Of a stretch of DNA of 64,000 nt, positions 34,318 to 46,604 are shown piece by piece (the first letter of the stretch is position 1; each line of letters opens with the position of its first letter). Source of the DNA: Trichuris trichiura (lineage: Eukaryota > Nematoda > Enoplea > Trichinellida > Trichuridae); NCBI GenBank assembly GCA_037903355.1, contig JBAJFE010000005.1, positions 1,302,001 through 1,366,000 on the forward strand. The letters are read 5' to 3'. The position numbers and the translations under genes were made by a program. The notes under the pieces were generated by a model. It was not told the origin of the DNA. It searched no databases and was given only the letters and a program-made list of their open reading frames with translations.

Positions 34318-34925
34318 CTGTATAAATTATAATCAACTATGATTAAGGCATAATCGATTTTTGAGCGAAGGATTCATAGAATCAACTTGTTAAGGACAAT
34401 TCAAATAGTAACAACTAACAGTTGAACCTAACGTATGTCCCAACAGACATATGACCTTTTAAAATAGTGGTTAACTAACGAAAGATATTGTAACTAATGT
34501 ATTCAACGTAAAAGATGCAATATGGGATTACAGAACGCGTACCCACCTTTGCATTAATTAAATCTTGCCAAGACATGTCGACAACTTTATTGCTTCATGC
34601 GATGCTTTAGGTATATTGTGAAGCATGCACGAGCAGATGAAACTGCTAGTGCAATTCCATCCCCTTAGGCTGACGCGGTTTGTGTTTAAAGCAACTTAAA
34701 ACAAGTATTTTACACGGCTCCACTTTTCATTACTACTAAGTTTAAAGCACACAATACAATTGATATTCATGTCCTGCAATAACTAAAAGGAAAGCAAAAT
34801 CGCGAGTGGACCAACTTCGATGACAAACAACGTACGCTAAAGTCAAGCAAAGGGGAGATCTATGCAAATGAGCAAAAAAGAAAAGTTTAACGCAAGTTCG
34901 GAAGTTTAAAAACGCTGCAGTTTTA

Positions 34926-37900
34926 TCATCGCAAACTTTTGGCTAGCAGGAATGTCAGAATGCAAATAATGTGACTGATAAAATAAACGTTCGACCAAAC
35001 TTTTATGGTATGGCGCGCGCTATAGCCCTGAAGGTAATGGCATGTACAGTTATGTACGGTCGTTTGTTACAGTATAGCAAACCTGTTCTTGAAGATCGCT
35101 AGAATCGTAGACCATACCCAAATAGGCCAGATGAAATAGGGAAAGCAGAAGAAAGGCTCCATTGCAGAACCAAGTTATTGGATGGGTCTAAAACAAGCCA
35201 TAGCTTTAGCTGGTTGAAAAAAAACAATGAATTCTTAAGTACCTCCTTACGATTGTGGGAACACGGGCCGGTGCAACGCCTAGCGCCAACGCAAGCATTC
35301 AATTTTTCGCTGAGCCTTTCGCGTAATACTAAAAAAAATAAAAGAAAAACAAACCAACTACTTCGACGGCGAGGAGCTGCTGCCTCTTACAATGCTCACT
35401 GTAGGTATACAAACCCAGCGACAAAAGCACAGCGGATAGTTGAAAATTGAAACCCTAGAAGAAGAGGAAAAATTAGAATATGCAAATGATCAACTTAACT
35501 AAGCATTGTACATGCAACAAAGAGCTGACGCAGTAAGTGAGGAAAAGTGCAACAAATCTGCCGTATCCGCTTAGCGGCTTGAAAACATCTACAATTGAGC
35601 ATGAGCGCGGGATGAGACGACGGCAGTTTGCAAATATTTTAAAATACATTTTTTAAGAAACAAATGCATCGAGCGGTTCCAACTGATCACAACGTCAACA
35701 AGCGATCTTGGAAGCTCGCAACGAAGCGGATCGACTATGGCAAAAAGCTTCCTAAAAATGGGGCTTTGAAATTAAGAATTACGGCAAAGCGTTGTTCGAA
35801 ATGCTTACGAATCTGATGGTCTTTCAAGACTGAACGAATAGCCGGCCAGCAGAGCGCACGTCTGCGATAGGAATGAAACAAAGTAATGACTAGATCGAAA
35901 CGCCTGAGCGTCGCGAAAAGCGACTAACATTCTAAAATATTAAAATGCTAAGAAAAAAATATTTGCCGGTAACGGCTGCTCACCTTCCGGTGGGCGTTGA
36001 AGAGGCGGGAAACAACCACCAGGATATGCAGGATGAATAAACAAGAAACGCCAAGGAAAGCAGCCCGGTGCACAAAGCCAGCGCAAGACAAGACATCGTC
36101 GACTGGAAAAAAGATGAAGCCAAAGCGGATTCCAAAAAGTTCTTATAGTTAGGAACATACTCTTACGCCCATTTTGTTGAATGAATTCCTGTAGCTACCG
36201 TACGTTATCCATGGACCATTCATGGCGGTTCCCACATCAAGCATGTAGCCAAAAAATGGAACAACGCGAAGCTGGTTTCTTTTCAGCGTAACAACGTCGT
36301 AGTCGAAGGTCAAACTAATGCATTTCATGGTCAAAATCATAAGGGAACCGCTTAGGCTGTTGAACTGACTGGCGCTGAGAAGCAACAACTGACTGAAAAG
36401 CAAAATTTTCCTATTCGCCGAAAGTGCCCGCTTGGACGTACCAAAACAGAACGAAGCATATAGAAAAGCACGCTACGGAGATGGTTACTTTCGTAGGCCA
36501 AAAGTGACAGCTCAACAATGTCCATACATACATTGCCAGCGCGTTGAAGACGCACCAAAAGACGCCTGCACTATGCCAACGGTAAAGCGCCAAAAGACCC
36601 AAACAAATGCCCAGTAGCTGTTTCCAAGACTCGGGAATAACCGCTGAAAACGGTGAACTACCGAGCATCCCGCGAAAGAAAAATATGTTAAAAAGATTGC
36701 CTTGTCTCAAAAGTTCCATTAAAAAAAGTTAGCAATTGCAATCGATTCGCATCGCCTTTAAGTTTTTTCGATCGAAAAAGAAGCGACAGCTCCATACATG
36801 GTGTCGCGACGGAAGAAACATTCGCGATTTGAAATATTTTTACATTCAGCTGTTTAAAATTTTGAAAACAAGATTACTGTAGGCATCAGCAAAGTATAAT
36901 CAAGGTCTTTGAAGTGTAAGCGGTCCAGATTAATAATAAAGCGGCAATCCCTTGATTGCTAATAGGAAAATGTTGACAGGAAAAAACGCGAGATGCCCTG
37001 TAATTATTTGCCTTGCCAACAGACTTGACAGAAAGGTTCATTGGAGTTTCGAAATTTAACATTTTTAATGGAATGTTAGCAATCGATTCACACTATCTTT
37101 ACGCTTTTCTCAGTCGGAAAAGAAAATACAATTCCGTATATAGCGTAGTAACGAAAAAAACGGTCGCAATTTAAGGTTTCTTACATTCAACTGTTTAAAT
37201 TTTTGAACACAACCCTTACTGTAGGTATCAGCAAAGTATAATCAAGGTCTTTAAAATATAAGCGGTCTATATTAATAATAAAAAGGCAATCCCCTAATTC
37301 TTAATAGCAAAATGCTGATAGGAAAAAACGCGAGATGCACCCTAATTATTTTCCTTGCCAACAGACATGACAGAGAGGTTCACTGCAGCTTTGAAATATA
37401 ACATCATTAACGAAACGTTAGCAATCGATTCACACTATCTTTAAGCCTTCTTCAGTCGGAAAAGAAGATAAAATTCCATATATAGCGTAGTAGCGAAAGA
37501 AACGGTACCAATTTAAGGTTTCTTAATTCAGCTGTTTAAATATTTGAAAACAACCGTTACTGTAGGCATCAGCAAAGTATAATCAAGGCCTTTGAAGTAT
37601 AAGCGGTCTACATTAATAATAAAGTGGCAATCACCTGATTGTTAATAAGAAAATGTTGATAGGAAAAAGCGCGAGATGTCCCGTAATCATTTGCCTTGCC
37701 ATCAGACTTGACAGAAAGGTTCATTGAAGTTTCGAAATTTAACATTGTTAATGGGATGTTAGCAATCGATTTACACTATTTTTATGCTTTTTTCAGTTGG
37801 AAAAGAAAATACAATTCCGTATATAGCGTAGTAACGAAAGAAACGGTCACAATTTAAAGTTTCTTCCATTTAACTATTTAAATTTTTGAAAACAACCGTT

Positions 37901-38851
37901 ACTGTAGGCATCAGCAAAGTATAATCAAGTCTTCGAAATATAAGTGGTCTATATTAATAATAAAATGGCAATCCCTTGATTGCTAATAGTAAAATGTTGA
38001 TAGGAAAAAAACGCGAGACATTCCCTGCCAATAAACGTAGCAGAAAAATTTACTGAAGTTTCGGAATTTAATATTTTTAATGGAATGTTAGCAATCGATT
38101 CACACTATCTTCAAGCTTTTTTCAGCCGGAAAAGAAAATACAATTCCGTATATAGCGTAGTAACGAAAGAAACGGTCGCAATTTAAGGCTTCTTGCATTC
38201 AACTATTTAAATTTTTGAAAACAATGGTTACTGTAGGCATCAGCGAAGTATGCTCAAGGTCTTTGAAGTATAAGCGCTCTATACTAATAATAAAATGGCA
38301 ATCCCTTGATTGCTAATAGTAAAATGCTGATAGGAAAAAACGCGAGACCTTCCCTGCCAATAAACTTGGCAGAAAAGTTTACTGAAGCTTCGGAATTTAA
38401 CATAATTAATGAAATGTTAGCAATTCAAATCAATTGACATTGACTTTAGGTTTTCTTTCACTCGGAAAAGAAAATACAGTCCCATATATAGCGCAGTAAC
38501 GGAAGAAACGGTCGCAATTTTGGGGTTTCCTGCATTTAACTGTTTAAATTTTTGAAAACAATGGTTACTGTAAGTATAATCAAGGTCGATTAAAAGTTTT
38601 AAAGAATATTTACCGATTGACGAAGCTATTCGCCGCACTAGGCAGAGGGCAAAGAGCTCGGCAATTTTTGCGCCGATGCCACCGACTAGCAATTCTTTAA
38701 TACATAGATGGTAAGTAGCGTGAAGGGTTGGATGAGATAAGTTGGCAGCAGCGTAATCGTCCGCGTCGTCCCATTGGTCGACATAGTCGATGTCGTATTG
38801 GTCAATGGGCAACCAGGAATGTTCTACATATTCTGGCTGTCCACCTTCCAT
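34926..38851 (-). CDS. PORCN: Porcupine, protein-serine O-palmitoleoyltransferase (MBOAT)
   Basis: ER membrane enzyme that attaches palmitoleate to a conserved serine of Wnt proteins, needed for their secretion. Eleven exons: 38851-38614, 36643-36442, 36392-36167, 36102-35984, 35931-35809, 35751-35648, 35588-35512, 35454-35391, 35328-35243, 35187-35083, 35027-34926. They give 481 residues, close to animal porcupines. Matching blocks in order: GSLMILTMKCISLTFDYD, FFGYMLDVGTAMNGPWITYG, SHYFVSFLSQTCALLAGYSF, CELPRSLVDVVISWNRSMH, FVALFLTYCVSSLLHGFNF with the catalytic MBOAT histidine, NACVGARRCTGPCSHNRKE, and SLFHLAYLGMVYDS. The N terminus is acidic as in fly porcupine. Intron 1 (1970 bases) is filled by a satellite; the others are about 40-160. 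It lies 167 bases after ESF1 on the same strand, with a long T-run ending in tttcag before its ATG, suggesting an operon. Confidence 0.95.
36728..38592. repeat. 341-bp tandem satellite inside porcupine intron 1
   Basis: About 5.5 head-to-tail copies. The marker actgtagg(c/t)atcagcaaag occurs at 36876, 37218, 37559, 37901 and 38230, with a decayed copy at 38567, giving spacings of 342, 341, 342, 329 and 337. Each unit also holds tagcaatcgattcacacta and tatatagcgtagtaacg-like strings. Copies differ by scattered substitutions and small indels, so the array is not freshly amplified. It runs from about 20 bases after the intron donor to about 85 bases before the acceptor, so it makes up nearly the whole intron. 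Confidence 0.95.
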
Positions 38852-39018
38852 AGGGTGCCCAAAGGCGATTAGTCGCTAAGCAGCTAACCTGAAAAAAAAT
38901 GCACATCGAACGTAGTTGTGCTTGAACGACTACGACCAGTCGTTGTCAGTGCTAAAAGTACAATAGGGTGTTCTTAAGAAACCATTGAAGAAAAGGGAAT
39001 AGAAGATATGCAAATATT

Positions 39019-40993
39019 TTAATTTCCATTTGAAGATTTTTTCCCCAAAGATGGAAGAACGTCTTCGTCGTCATTCCTACGCTTAGCTCGACGACGCTTT
39101 TCCTCCAGCAACGCTTCCGTTCCTTTAGTTTTTTTGAACGATGGATCCGAAGGATCAATGTTGAACAAATGGGAAGTGTAAATGGCGTCAAATCTTTTGT
39201 CGCAAACGTTCATCTTAAACTGGCTTTCTTCGGAACGTGCTTCGTTTCGATTTTTGCCCTTTTGACGAGCCTCCTTAATAAGGTTCTTCAGATGGTAATG
39301 CTCCTTTTGGTCTTCGTCGGCTAAGAGCAGTTCCAGTTCGTCCGTCGTTGGCCCATTATGGAGTTCACCCATTTTTGGAGAATATTCCCCGCTGCCGCCA
39401 TCCGTTTTTCTCTCATTGTCGCTTTCCGGGTTGGATTCGTACTTGCGCTCATTCGCTTCTTCGCGCAAACGTCTTCGTTCCATCCTTCTAAGACGTCTTA
39501 CTTCCTTTCTTTTCTGCAGATAACGCTGCCACGGGGTAAGAGTTTCCGATTCGCGTTTGCGCTTGCTCTTTATCTCTTCAGCTTTGCTTTCCAATGCCGG
39601 TTCAAAGGTCACTTCCAAATCATAATCCCCCTTTTCGTCATTGGAAAGATCGCCATTTTGTTCACTCGTTTTTTTCCGCCTGTTTTTCTTTGATTCAATG
39701 GACTCTAACAGTTGGCGATACATCTCGGCTTGATTCTGTTTTCTTGAGCTCATAACGGATACTGTTTCCGACTCAGCTACCGACAAAGCTTCCGCGTTCT
39801 CAGCCTCTTCACTGTCCGAACCACTGCTGCTGGCTAATAAATCACAATAGTCATCTTCATTTATTATTGCTTCCGCACTAAATGCTTGCTGGATCTTTTC
39901 TTTCCTATGAAAGTCATTGTCATCCCAACTTAACTTGACTTTCGTTTGTGATACAGCAGCCGTTTGAAAGTGAACAGGCTTATAGGTGTCGCTACAATCA
40001 ACTGGTTCAGCCGTATCTCTCGCTAAAGACTCGTCGAATACCATACTGTCAGGAATGAACCTGAAAAGCAAAAATTTATTTCCAAATTCGCCCGCGCAAC
40101 TTGAACAACTTACTAACCTGAGGTCAATTTTCATCAAGCTCGACTGATACTCGTTGCCGTCGCAATTGTTGTATATAGCTTCGGCTGTATCGGCGCTGTC
40201 GCAATCGATCACAGCGTAATAGTAGCGTAAACGACTTATTTCGTATTGTCTCATTTTGGCCATTTGATGAAGCCACCTCTGCGACCCTTTGACCAGTTCG
40301 AAATCGGCTTCAGGGTCGTCGACATCGTTTTTCAACTCGGGCGGACCGACGATCTCCTCCTCGGCCATTCGCTTTAGGCCAAACTCGGACGGGTATATGC
40401 GAACCGAATGAACAACACCGGTAACAGGTTTGAACGAATTGAAAAGAACGTACAAATCCCGCGCCTGCATGAAAAATCACTCGACTATGTTGTCGCATGG
40501 GAAAGGTAAAAGCGTTTACCGAAATGCGACTCCAATCCATATTGCAAAGGGCCAACCTTCTGGTGCTCACTTCGGCCTTGGGAGCGCCAGCATCCAACTC
40601 GGTCCAATTTGAGTCGATTCCTTCGTCGTCGGATTCAAGGCTCCACTCGCTATCATCGCTTTCCGATGTGGGGAGGTTACCCTGACCGCGGGCTAAATCA
40701 ATGCGTATTTCTTCTTCTTCGTCCGTATCCTTCTCTCCAGTAGCGTTCAGATTGCTTTGCTCTTCCTCGTCGTCCGAAGAAAGGTCGTAGAATTCACGCA
40801 AATTTTCTTCCGTTGTCCGATGGAATGGACGACCGCGCTTGTCGACGGTAAAATCGACTTGGAAACTCGGGTCCGTGAACATCGCTTTGAAGCGGTTGTC
40901 TATTTTCACCTTCCTATCTCTGGTTGGCATGCTTCGAAATTTTGGATCCCACGTAACGTGGGCGAAGCGTTCATCTTTTGTTACGTCCTCCAT
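39019..40993 (-). CDS. ESF1: ESF1-like nucleolar pre-rRNA processing protein
   Basis: Nucleolar factor of 18S rRNA maturation. Exons 40993-40520, 40464-40118 and 40060-39019 give 620 residues. The start MEDVTKDERFAHVTWDPKF, followed by KVKIDNRFKAMFTDPSF and FTVDKRGRPF, is the signature N terminus of the family. An acidic serine stretch follows, then a central region (LYVLFNSFKPVTGVVHSVRI, then RLRYYYAVIDCDSADTAEAI) that forms the conserved RNA-recognition-like core. The C terminus has the coiled KEARQKGKNRNEAR and a FNIDPSDPSFKKTKG motif typical of ESF1 ends, then a basic tail. Introns are 55 and 57 bases. A ttctttcag acceptor sits 15 bases before the ATG with no recognised upstream exon, consistent with trans-splicing. 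Porcupine follows 167 bases downstream on the same strand. Confidence 0.95.
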
Positions 40994-40999
40994 CGTGAC

Positions 41000-42915
41000 A
41001 GCCTTAAGCTGAAAGAACCGTTCTATTCAAGGCTGCATACAGCAAAGGGATTTCTAATACCAATGCAATCAGGGATCGTTAAGGATATCTTAACTGTTAG
41101 AAAAATGATTTGATAAAGGCTCCGTCTAAGAAGTGAACCTGACTACTAACAATTACGGTAGAAGATGGCATGAATGCATTTAACCGTACAGATTTTTTAC
41201 ACGCGAAAAACTTTTGTTGAAATATTCCAAAAATAGCGCATTCGGGATTATTGCACACATAGGTAACTTTAAATAGACGAGCACAACTAAACGAAAGCCA
41301 ACTGCGATTTTCTATGCTTTCGTACGATTGCAACCGCTCGTTAAACAAGCTGAACTCGCAACCCTGTAGACAAATATGAGTCCAAACCGTTTCTTAAGTA
41401 CTTATTGTTTCTTAAGTCATTTTAATGAAAGGGCATTGGTATTCAAAAGGGAAGAGTTCGTGCCGATACAAGGCAGAAAGATTTTCTTTTTCAAAAACCT
41501 TTTACCAAGCAGATTTAAGCACGTTTACTTTATGTGGGCAAACTTCAACAACTGAAGGCGGCTGACGAACCGTTTAAAAGCAAATTATGCCGTATCCTGA
41601 ATGTTAATTTATTTCTTTTAAACACAAATAGCCATTATATTCTAAGTCAGCGAGAAAGGAAACGTTGTCAATAAAGGACGAAGAACGGAAAGAAAGCATA
41701 GCTTTTCACTGATTAAAAAGTTCAAATATTAACAAAAGCGTTAGTGTTACACGACTTCTACGCGACAAGAAAGCTGACACATTCGCCGAAACAAACCAAA
41801 CAAATTACCTCGTCAAACGACGCTTTCCGGTAGTGCGGCAAATTTACAGACGGAAAATCTTACGCAAAACCTTCATTTGAAGAAAACAATAACGAAAACA
41901 TTATTCGGTCTACGGTAGGACAACAAAGCGTGCTCAAGTACAACTAAGGATGACTCCAGCTGAAATTTTTAAAAATTTATTCGTTTCTTTTTTTTTGAAG
42001 GAGTAATCGAAAGATTAATATATTTAAATAAAAATTTTGTTAAACCACCGAAAAGGTTTGCAAAAGTTCGCGCTTTGCAGTCGCATTCCAGATCGTAAGC
42101 AAGCGGGTTAGCCAACTTAGCCTCTAGAAATCTTTAAAACTATTTGCTGTACTTATACTAGGTTTTTCTGCTTTCAAAAAATGTACTTATTGCCATTCCT
42201 AAATGCAATTTGCTTACAAATGCTATGCGAAATTCGGTCGACTTACGATTAGCTATGCATGCTCAAATAATGTCGACCGAAACAAAATTTGTCAGTAAAA
42301 AATTTCTGCTTTACTTAAATGCACAATTTCTCCTTCATAGCAAGTTAGTTAAATTCCTAAATGCTTTGCGCTTAAAACGGGTTATAACATGTTTGAGCGC
42401 TTCATTTTTATTCAGGACTTTTTACATTACACGCTTTTATAATTTTTGCAGCTGCCATCGGTGACGAAATGACATTTTCTCAAAAATAACGATGCTTCCA
42501 TTTCTTGAGAATTGCGAGCCTGTGCCATAAAAAAGCATTAAACTTATGGGAATTATATTAGTTTGTTCTTTTTGTTTTATCTAACAAGCTAGCTAGATAG
42601 GAATTTAAATTTGAATTTTGCTTAACCTTCGTATCAGTTTACTGTACAAATGACGCGCCTCTATTGCCGAAACTTAACGCGTTTAATTGGGACGTACAGC
42701 TTTAGACCTCTTCTGCGTGGTAAAAATTGTTTATTTTATTGTATTGCCTAAGCGGCTGTTAGATTAAATATCCAAAACGGTTTATTGTTGCGTTTCGTAT
42801 GCGATGGTGAAAAGTCGAACTGTTACTCGTATTGTCGGTTTATGTTTCTTCTTATTTATCTCTAATGCAGCACGTGTTTAACATTAGCGCAGGTATAAAT
42901 TTAAGGAGTCTCTTC
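41000..42915. other. Intergenic sequence between divergent ESF1 and CysRS genes
   Basis: About 1.9 kb separating two genes transcribed away from each other, so it should hold both promoters. It is AT-rich. I see no gene, and no TATA box I would commit to. The last bases before CysRS contain a cttcctcag acceptor-like site two bases before the ATG. Confidence 0.5.
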
Positions 42916-42922
42916 CTCAGCT

Positions 42923-45500
42923 ATGGCGCAAGAAAGAGGCGAACCTCCAAAATGGACTTTACCGGTTAACGACCCAATGTGTCAGCTGAAGCTTTACAAT
43001 AGCTTAACCAGGCGTAAAGAACTTTTCATTCCAATCAACGGCAATCAGGTACGCATTGCTTGCTTGCATATTTTATACTGGGTTGCCAACGCGCTTTCAA
43101 GGTGACGTGGTACATTTGCGGACCAACTGTTTATGACGTAGCCCATATGGGGCATGCTAGGTTTCTTTTCTTTATTGATTGTCAGGTTAAAAGTTCATTT
43201 TTCTCTTTTCATCAGATCGTACATTTCATTCGATATTCTCAGACGCGTTTTGAAAGACTACTTTGGCTATGACGTTTTGTACGTCATGAATATAACCGAT
43301 ATTGACGACAAAATTATCAAAAGGGCTCGGCAAAAGCATCTCCTCGAAAAATACCTACAATCCGAACCCTCTACGCAGGCGGTTGGTTCTTTTTCTTGGC
43401 ATCATATTATTTATCCATCCTCATTTGTTACTTCAGTTTCTGAATGATGTGAAAAATGCTAGACAAGAATACGTAGCAAAAATGGAGAATGAGCCAAACG
43501 AAGACAAAAAGAATATGTATAGAATGCAGGTGAGCGAAAGAAAGCAGAATGATAAGATTGAATTCAGTTGGCTTTTTTAAAGTTAGAGAAACTTGATACT
43601 TCTCTAGCCGCGTTCGAAAACGTTTTTGCTCAACATGACGAAGCGACAATCAGTTTATCCAAACAACAAGTGGTTACCGCAGGCGCGGATATGTTATCCG
43701 AATGGTTGGATAGTGGCCAAAAAGGGACAGTTAGCGATCATTCAATTTTTGACGCCCTTTCCCGCTTCTACGAGGAAGACTTTAACAAAGACATGGCTGC
43801 TTTAAATGTCCTTCCCGCCGACGTGTTGACTCGAGTTAGCGAGTACGTTCCGGAAATTGTAGCTTTTGTAGAGAAGATTATTCAAAAAGGGTTCGCCTAC
43901 GAGGCAAATGGTTCGGTATACTTTGATACAGTAGCATTTGGTCGCGCCAATGGTCATCGATACGGCAAGTTGGTTCCTGGAGCGGTTGCTGATGCTGACC
44001 TCCTCCAAAGTGCCATGCGCGAAGGCGAAGGTGAACTAAGCATCGGCGTTGACCGACTGCAAGTAAGCAACACAGGGTACGCAACCTTATTTTGTTGGTA
44101 CAATTCCTTAATGAGCTCAGGAGAAGCGAAATACAAGCGATTTTGCACTTTGGAAAGCGTCAAAGCCTGGTGAACCATTTTGGGAATCCCCTTGGGGTTA
44201 CGGTAGACCCGGTTGGCATATTGAATGCTCCGTTATGGCCACTGCCATTTGTGGACAAAAGTTGGACATCCATTCCGGAGGTTTTGACCTTCGTTTCCCT
44301 CACCACGATAATGAGCTTGCTCAAACCGAAGCTTACTACGGTATCGATCAATGGGTCAACTATTTCCTTCACGCGGGAACGTTGAAAATTGCCGGTTTAA
44401 AAATGAGCAAATCTCTTAAGAACTTTATTACCATTAAGCAATGCCTGAAGGAATATACGGCGCGGCAATTGAGATTGCTCTTTTTGATGCATAATTGGTC
44501 GGATACGCTCGACTACAGCCGACAAAGTATGGAATTGGCAATTCAGTTCGAACGACTATGCTCCGAATTCTTTTTGACCGTATCCCACTATGTTCGAAAG
44601 CATTTCGATCGTTGCTTGTCGACCAGTTTTGTCAAACTTGGACGGAGAGAGCTGATTCTGCAACAACATTTCAAAGATGCCAAATTCAAAGTCCACAAAG
44701 CGCTATGCGACTCCGTTGATACGCGTACCGCCTTGGATACGGTAAGGGAATTGGTTGGTCAATGTAATATATACATAAATGAAGAATCCGAAGCGCGACG
44801 TGTACCTTGTTGCTTGCTGCTTCGCAACGTCGCCCTTTACATAACGAAATTGATGAGAATTTTTGGTGTCACCGAAATGGTAGAAGAAATAGGTAAGAGA
44901 GAGCGTTTTTTTAACTGTACAGATGCAACAAACAATATTTCAAATGCTTTAGGCTTTTTGGACGTTGGAAAAGGCAGTGCAAGTAAGGAGCAGCTCGTTA
45001 TGCCATATTTGAATGTATTGTCCGAATTTCGCGAGCGAGTTCGCGAAGAAGCGCGCGAACACAAGATAGGATCGTTGTTGGAAGAATGCGATCGTCTTCG
45101 CGACGAAATACTTGTAGATTTGGGAGTGCGTCTTGAAGATCGCAAAGGGGAGACTGTAGTAAAGTTGGTCGATCGCGACGAGTTGTTAAAAGAGCGAGAA
45201 CAAAAAATTCGTCTTGAAGAGGAGAAAAGACTTCGTAAGGAAAAGTTGGCCAGCGTAGCCGAGGCGAAAAGGAAGGAAAAAGAAAATCAACGACGTCTTC
45301 CACCCAACGAAATGTTTCTTCGAGAAAAGGACAAATATTCGGCCTTCGATCGACAAGGCATTCCAACGCACGATTTCAACGGAGAAGAAATAAGTAAAAA
45401 GCAGCGAAAAAAATTGGAAAAACTATTCGAAACCCAAATGAAAATTTATCAAGAATATTTGTCCGAAAATGGCCATCACGCCAAAGTGGAAAATTCGTAA
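42923..45500 (+). CDS. CARS1: Cysteinyl-tRNA synthetase, cytosolic type
   Basis: Charges tRNA-Cys with cysteine. Exons 42923-43048, 43102-43160, 43216-43381, 43437-43529, 43583-44062 and 44121-45500 give 767 residues. The class I HIGH motif appears as HMGH in [20 protein letters not shown], and the KMSKS motif as [13 protein letters not shown]. Zinc-ligand region [10 protein letters not shown] and [18 protein letters not shown] are present, as are [16 protein letters not shown] and [20 protein letters not shown]. The eukaryote-type insertion between the catalytic halves and a lysine/glutamate-rich C-terminal extension ([20 protein letters not shown]) fit cytosolic enzymes, not bacterial ones. 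The exon 3 donor is unclear: GT after 43381 or GC after 43378, both in phase. ZNF593 begins 139 bases downstream on the same strand. Confidence 0.97.
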
Positions 45501-45639
45501 AGTTTTTTAGGCCAAAAATAAACTCTTTTCTAACCTGATTTCCTTTTTTTCCAAATACGGCTACTGTTAGCGTCGGCGCGTATACTTACGCTACGTTTGG
45601 CGGTAATATTTACCCTAACGAATTGCAGTACTTTCAGCA

Positions 45640-46063
45640 ATGACGAAAAAACAAAAAACAAGAAAGCGTAAGTTCAAAGATATGGACCAAATCCACGAAG
45701 AGTTGAATAGAGATATTGAGGATATAAAAAGAGGTAACTTTGACGAGGATCTACCTGGCCAAGGCCAACATCCGTGCGTCGAATGCGAGTAGGTGAAAAA
45801 AAATTTTTTCCCCCTATTCTGGCTTCCCGAATCCGTCTTTCAGTCGTATGTTCGAAAATGACGACGTACTGGAGAAGCATAGGAAAAGTAAAGCCCACAA
45901 GAGAAGGTAAATTAATAAAATTTTGGGTTTTTGTTTTTTCGTGAAAAAACTTTTTTGTAGAGTGAAGAATTTAGCTCGAACTCCCAAATATACGCAACAA
46001 GAAGCCGACGCAGCCGCCGGACTTGGAACATACTGTACACCGACGAAAAATGACGTCATGTAA
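45640..46063 (+). CDS. ZNF593: ZNF593/Bud20-like zinc finger, 60S ribosome export factor
   Basis: Small C2H2 protein that, in the Bud20 family, travels with pre-60S particles to the cytoplasm. Exons 45640-45788, 45844-45906 and 45961-46063 give 104 residues. The basic N terminus (MTKKQKTRKRKFKDMDQIHE) matches the family start. A zinc finger of the U1-like type follows: CVEC, FENDDVLEKH, SKAHKRR. The end has YTQQEADAAAGLGTY, matching the family's PYSQEEAERAAGMGSY. Introns are 55 and 54 bases. A tactttcag acceptor ends two bases before the ATG, and CysRS stops 139 bases upstream with an aataaa between them. This is the expected layout of a downstream operon gene receiving a spliced leader. Confidence 0.93.
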
Positions 46064-46113
46064 ACATTGGTAGCGAGAGCACAGCCGAGTATGCGCGAGA
46101 AAGTAGCTTTGCT

Positions 46114-46598
46114 TTATCCGATCGCTTCGGGAGCATGCGACGGAGGTGAAACTAATATTACTCCATCACCACGTACGAACAATAACTCTACCGAACGTCT
46201 GCGCTCCTAAACAATTAAATTCTTGTACGAAATTGTTGGAAAAAAAATGAAATGAACAAACTGTGAACAATTCTTCGTACGTCTCTTCGTCAACTTCAAT
46301 AATTGTTACTTTTTCTTCGACGTTGCTGAGAATCATGTTCAAATGTTGATCATAAGCCTACGGGCAAAAAAAGGTTGACTGAAAAACGATTTCATAATCG
46401 AGGCGACTAACGCTTACGTGCAGAACTCCGTACAATTCACGATTATTGCGCAGCTTGACGTATATGCGTTCGTTCAAACTGAGACGAACGAGATCAAGCG
46501 GTTCTTCGACCACAGGTCCTTGGGGTACCTACATAAGCAATTTATATTTATTAACGCCAAGTTCAACCCGTGAAACTTACTATTTCTTCTTCAGCCAT
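46114..46598 (-). CDS. LSM3: LSM3, U6 snRNA-associated Sm-like protein
   Basis: Subunit of the Lsm2-8 ring on U6 snRNA and of the Lsm1-7 mRNA decay ring. Exons 46598-46581 (only six codons), 46528-46418, 46357-46262 and 46206-46114 give 105 residues, near the usual 102. Core sequence [20 protein letters not shown] carries the Sm1 motif, [12 protein letters not shown] follows, and Sm2 is [15 protein letters not shown]. The last intron uses a weak gtttgt donor. A ttttttgcag acceptor lies about 29 bases before the ATG. It is convergent with ZNF593, with 50 bases between the stops. Confidence 0.97.
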
Positions 46599-46604
46599 CA
46601 AAAA

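Noticed and set aside
41097..41348. 83-codon minus frame upstream of ESF1
   Set aside because: No recognisable domain, no partner exons, and it lies in the probable divergent promoter region.
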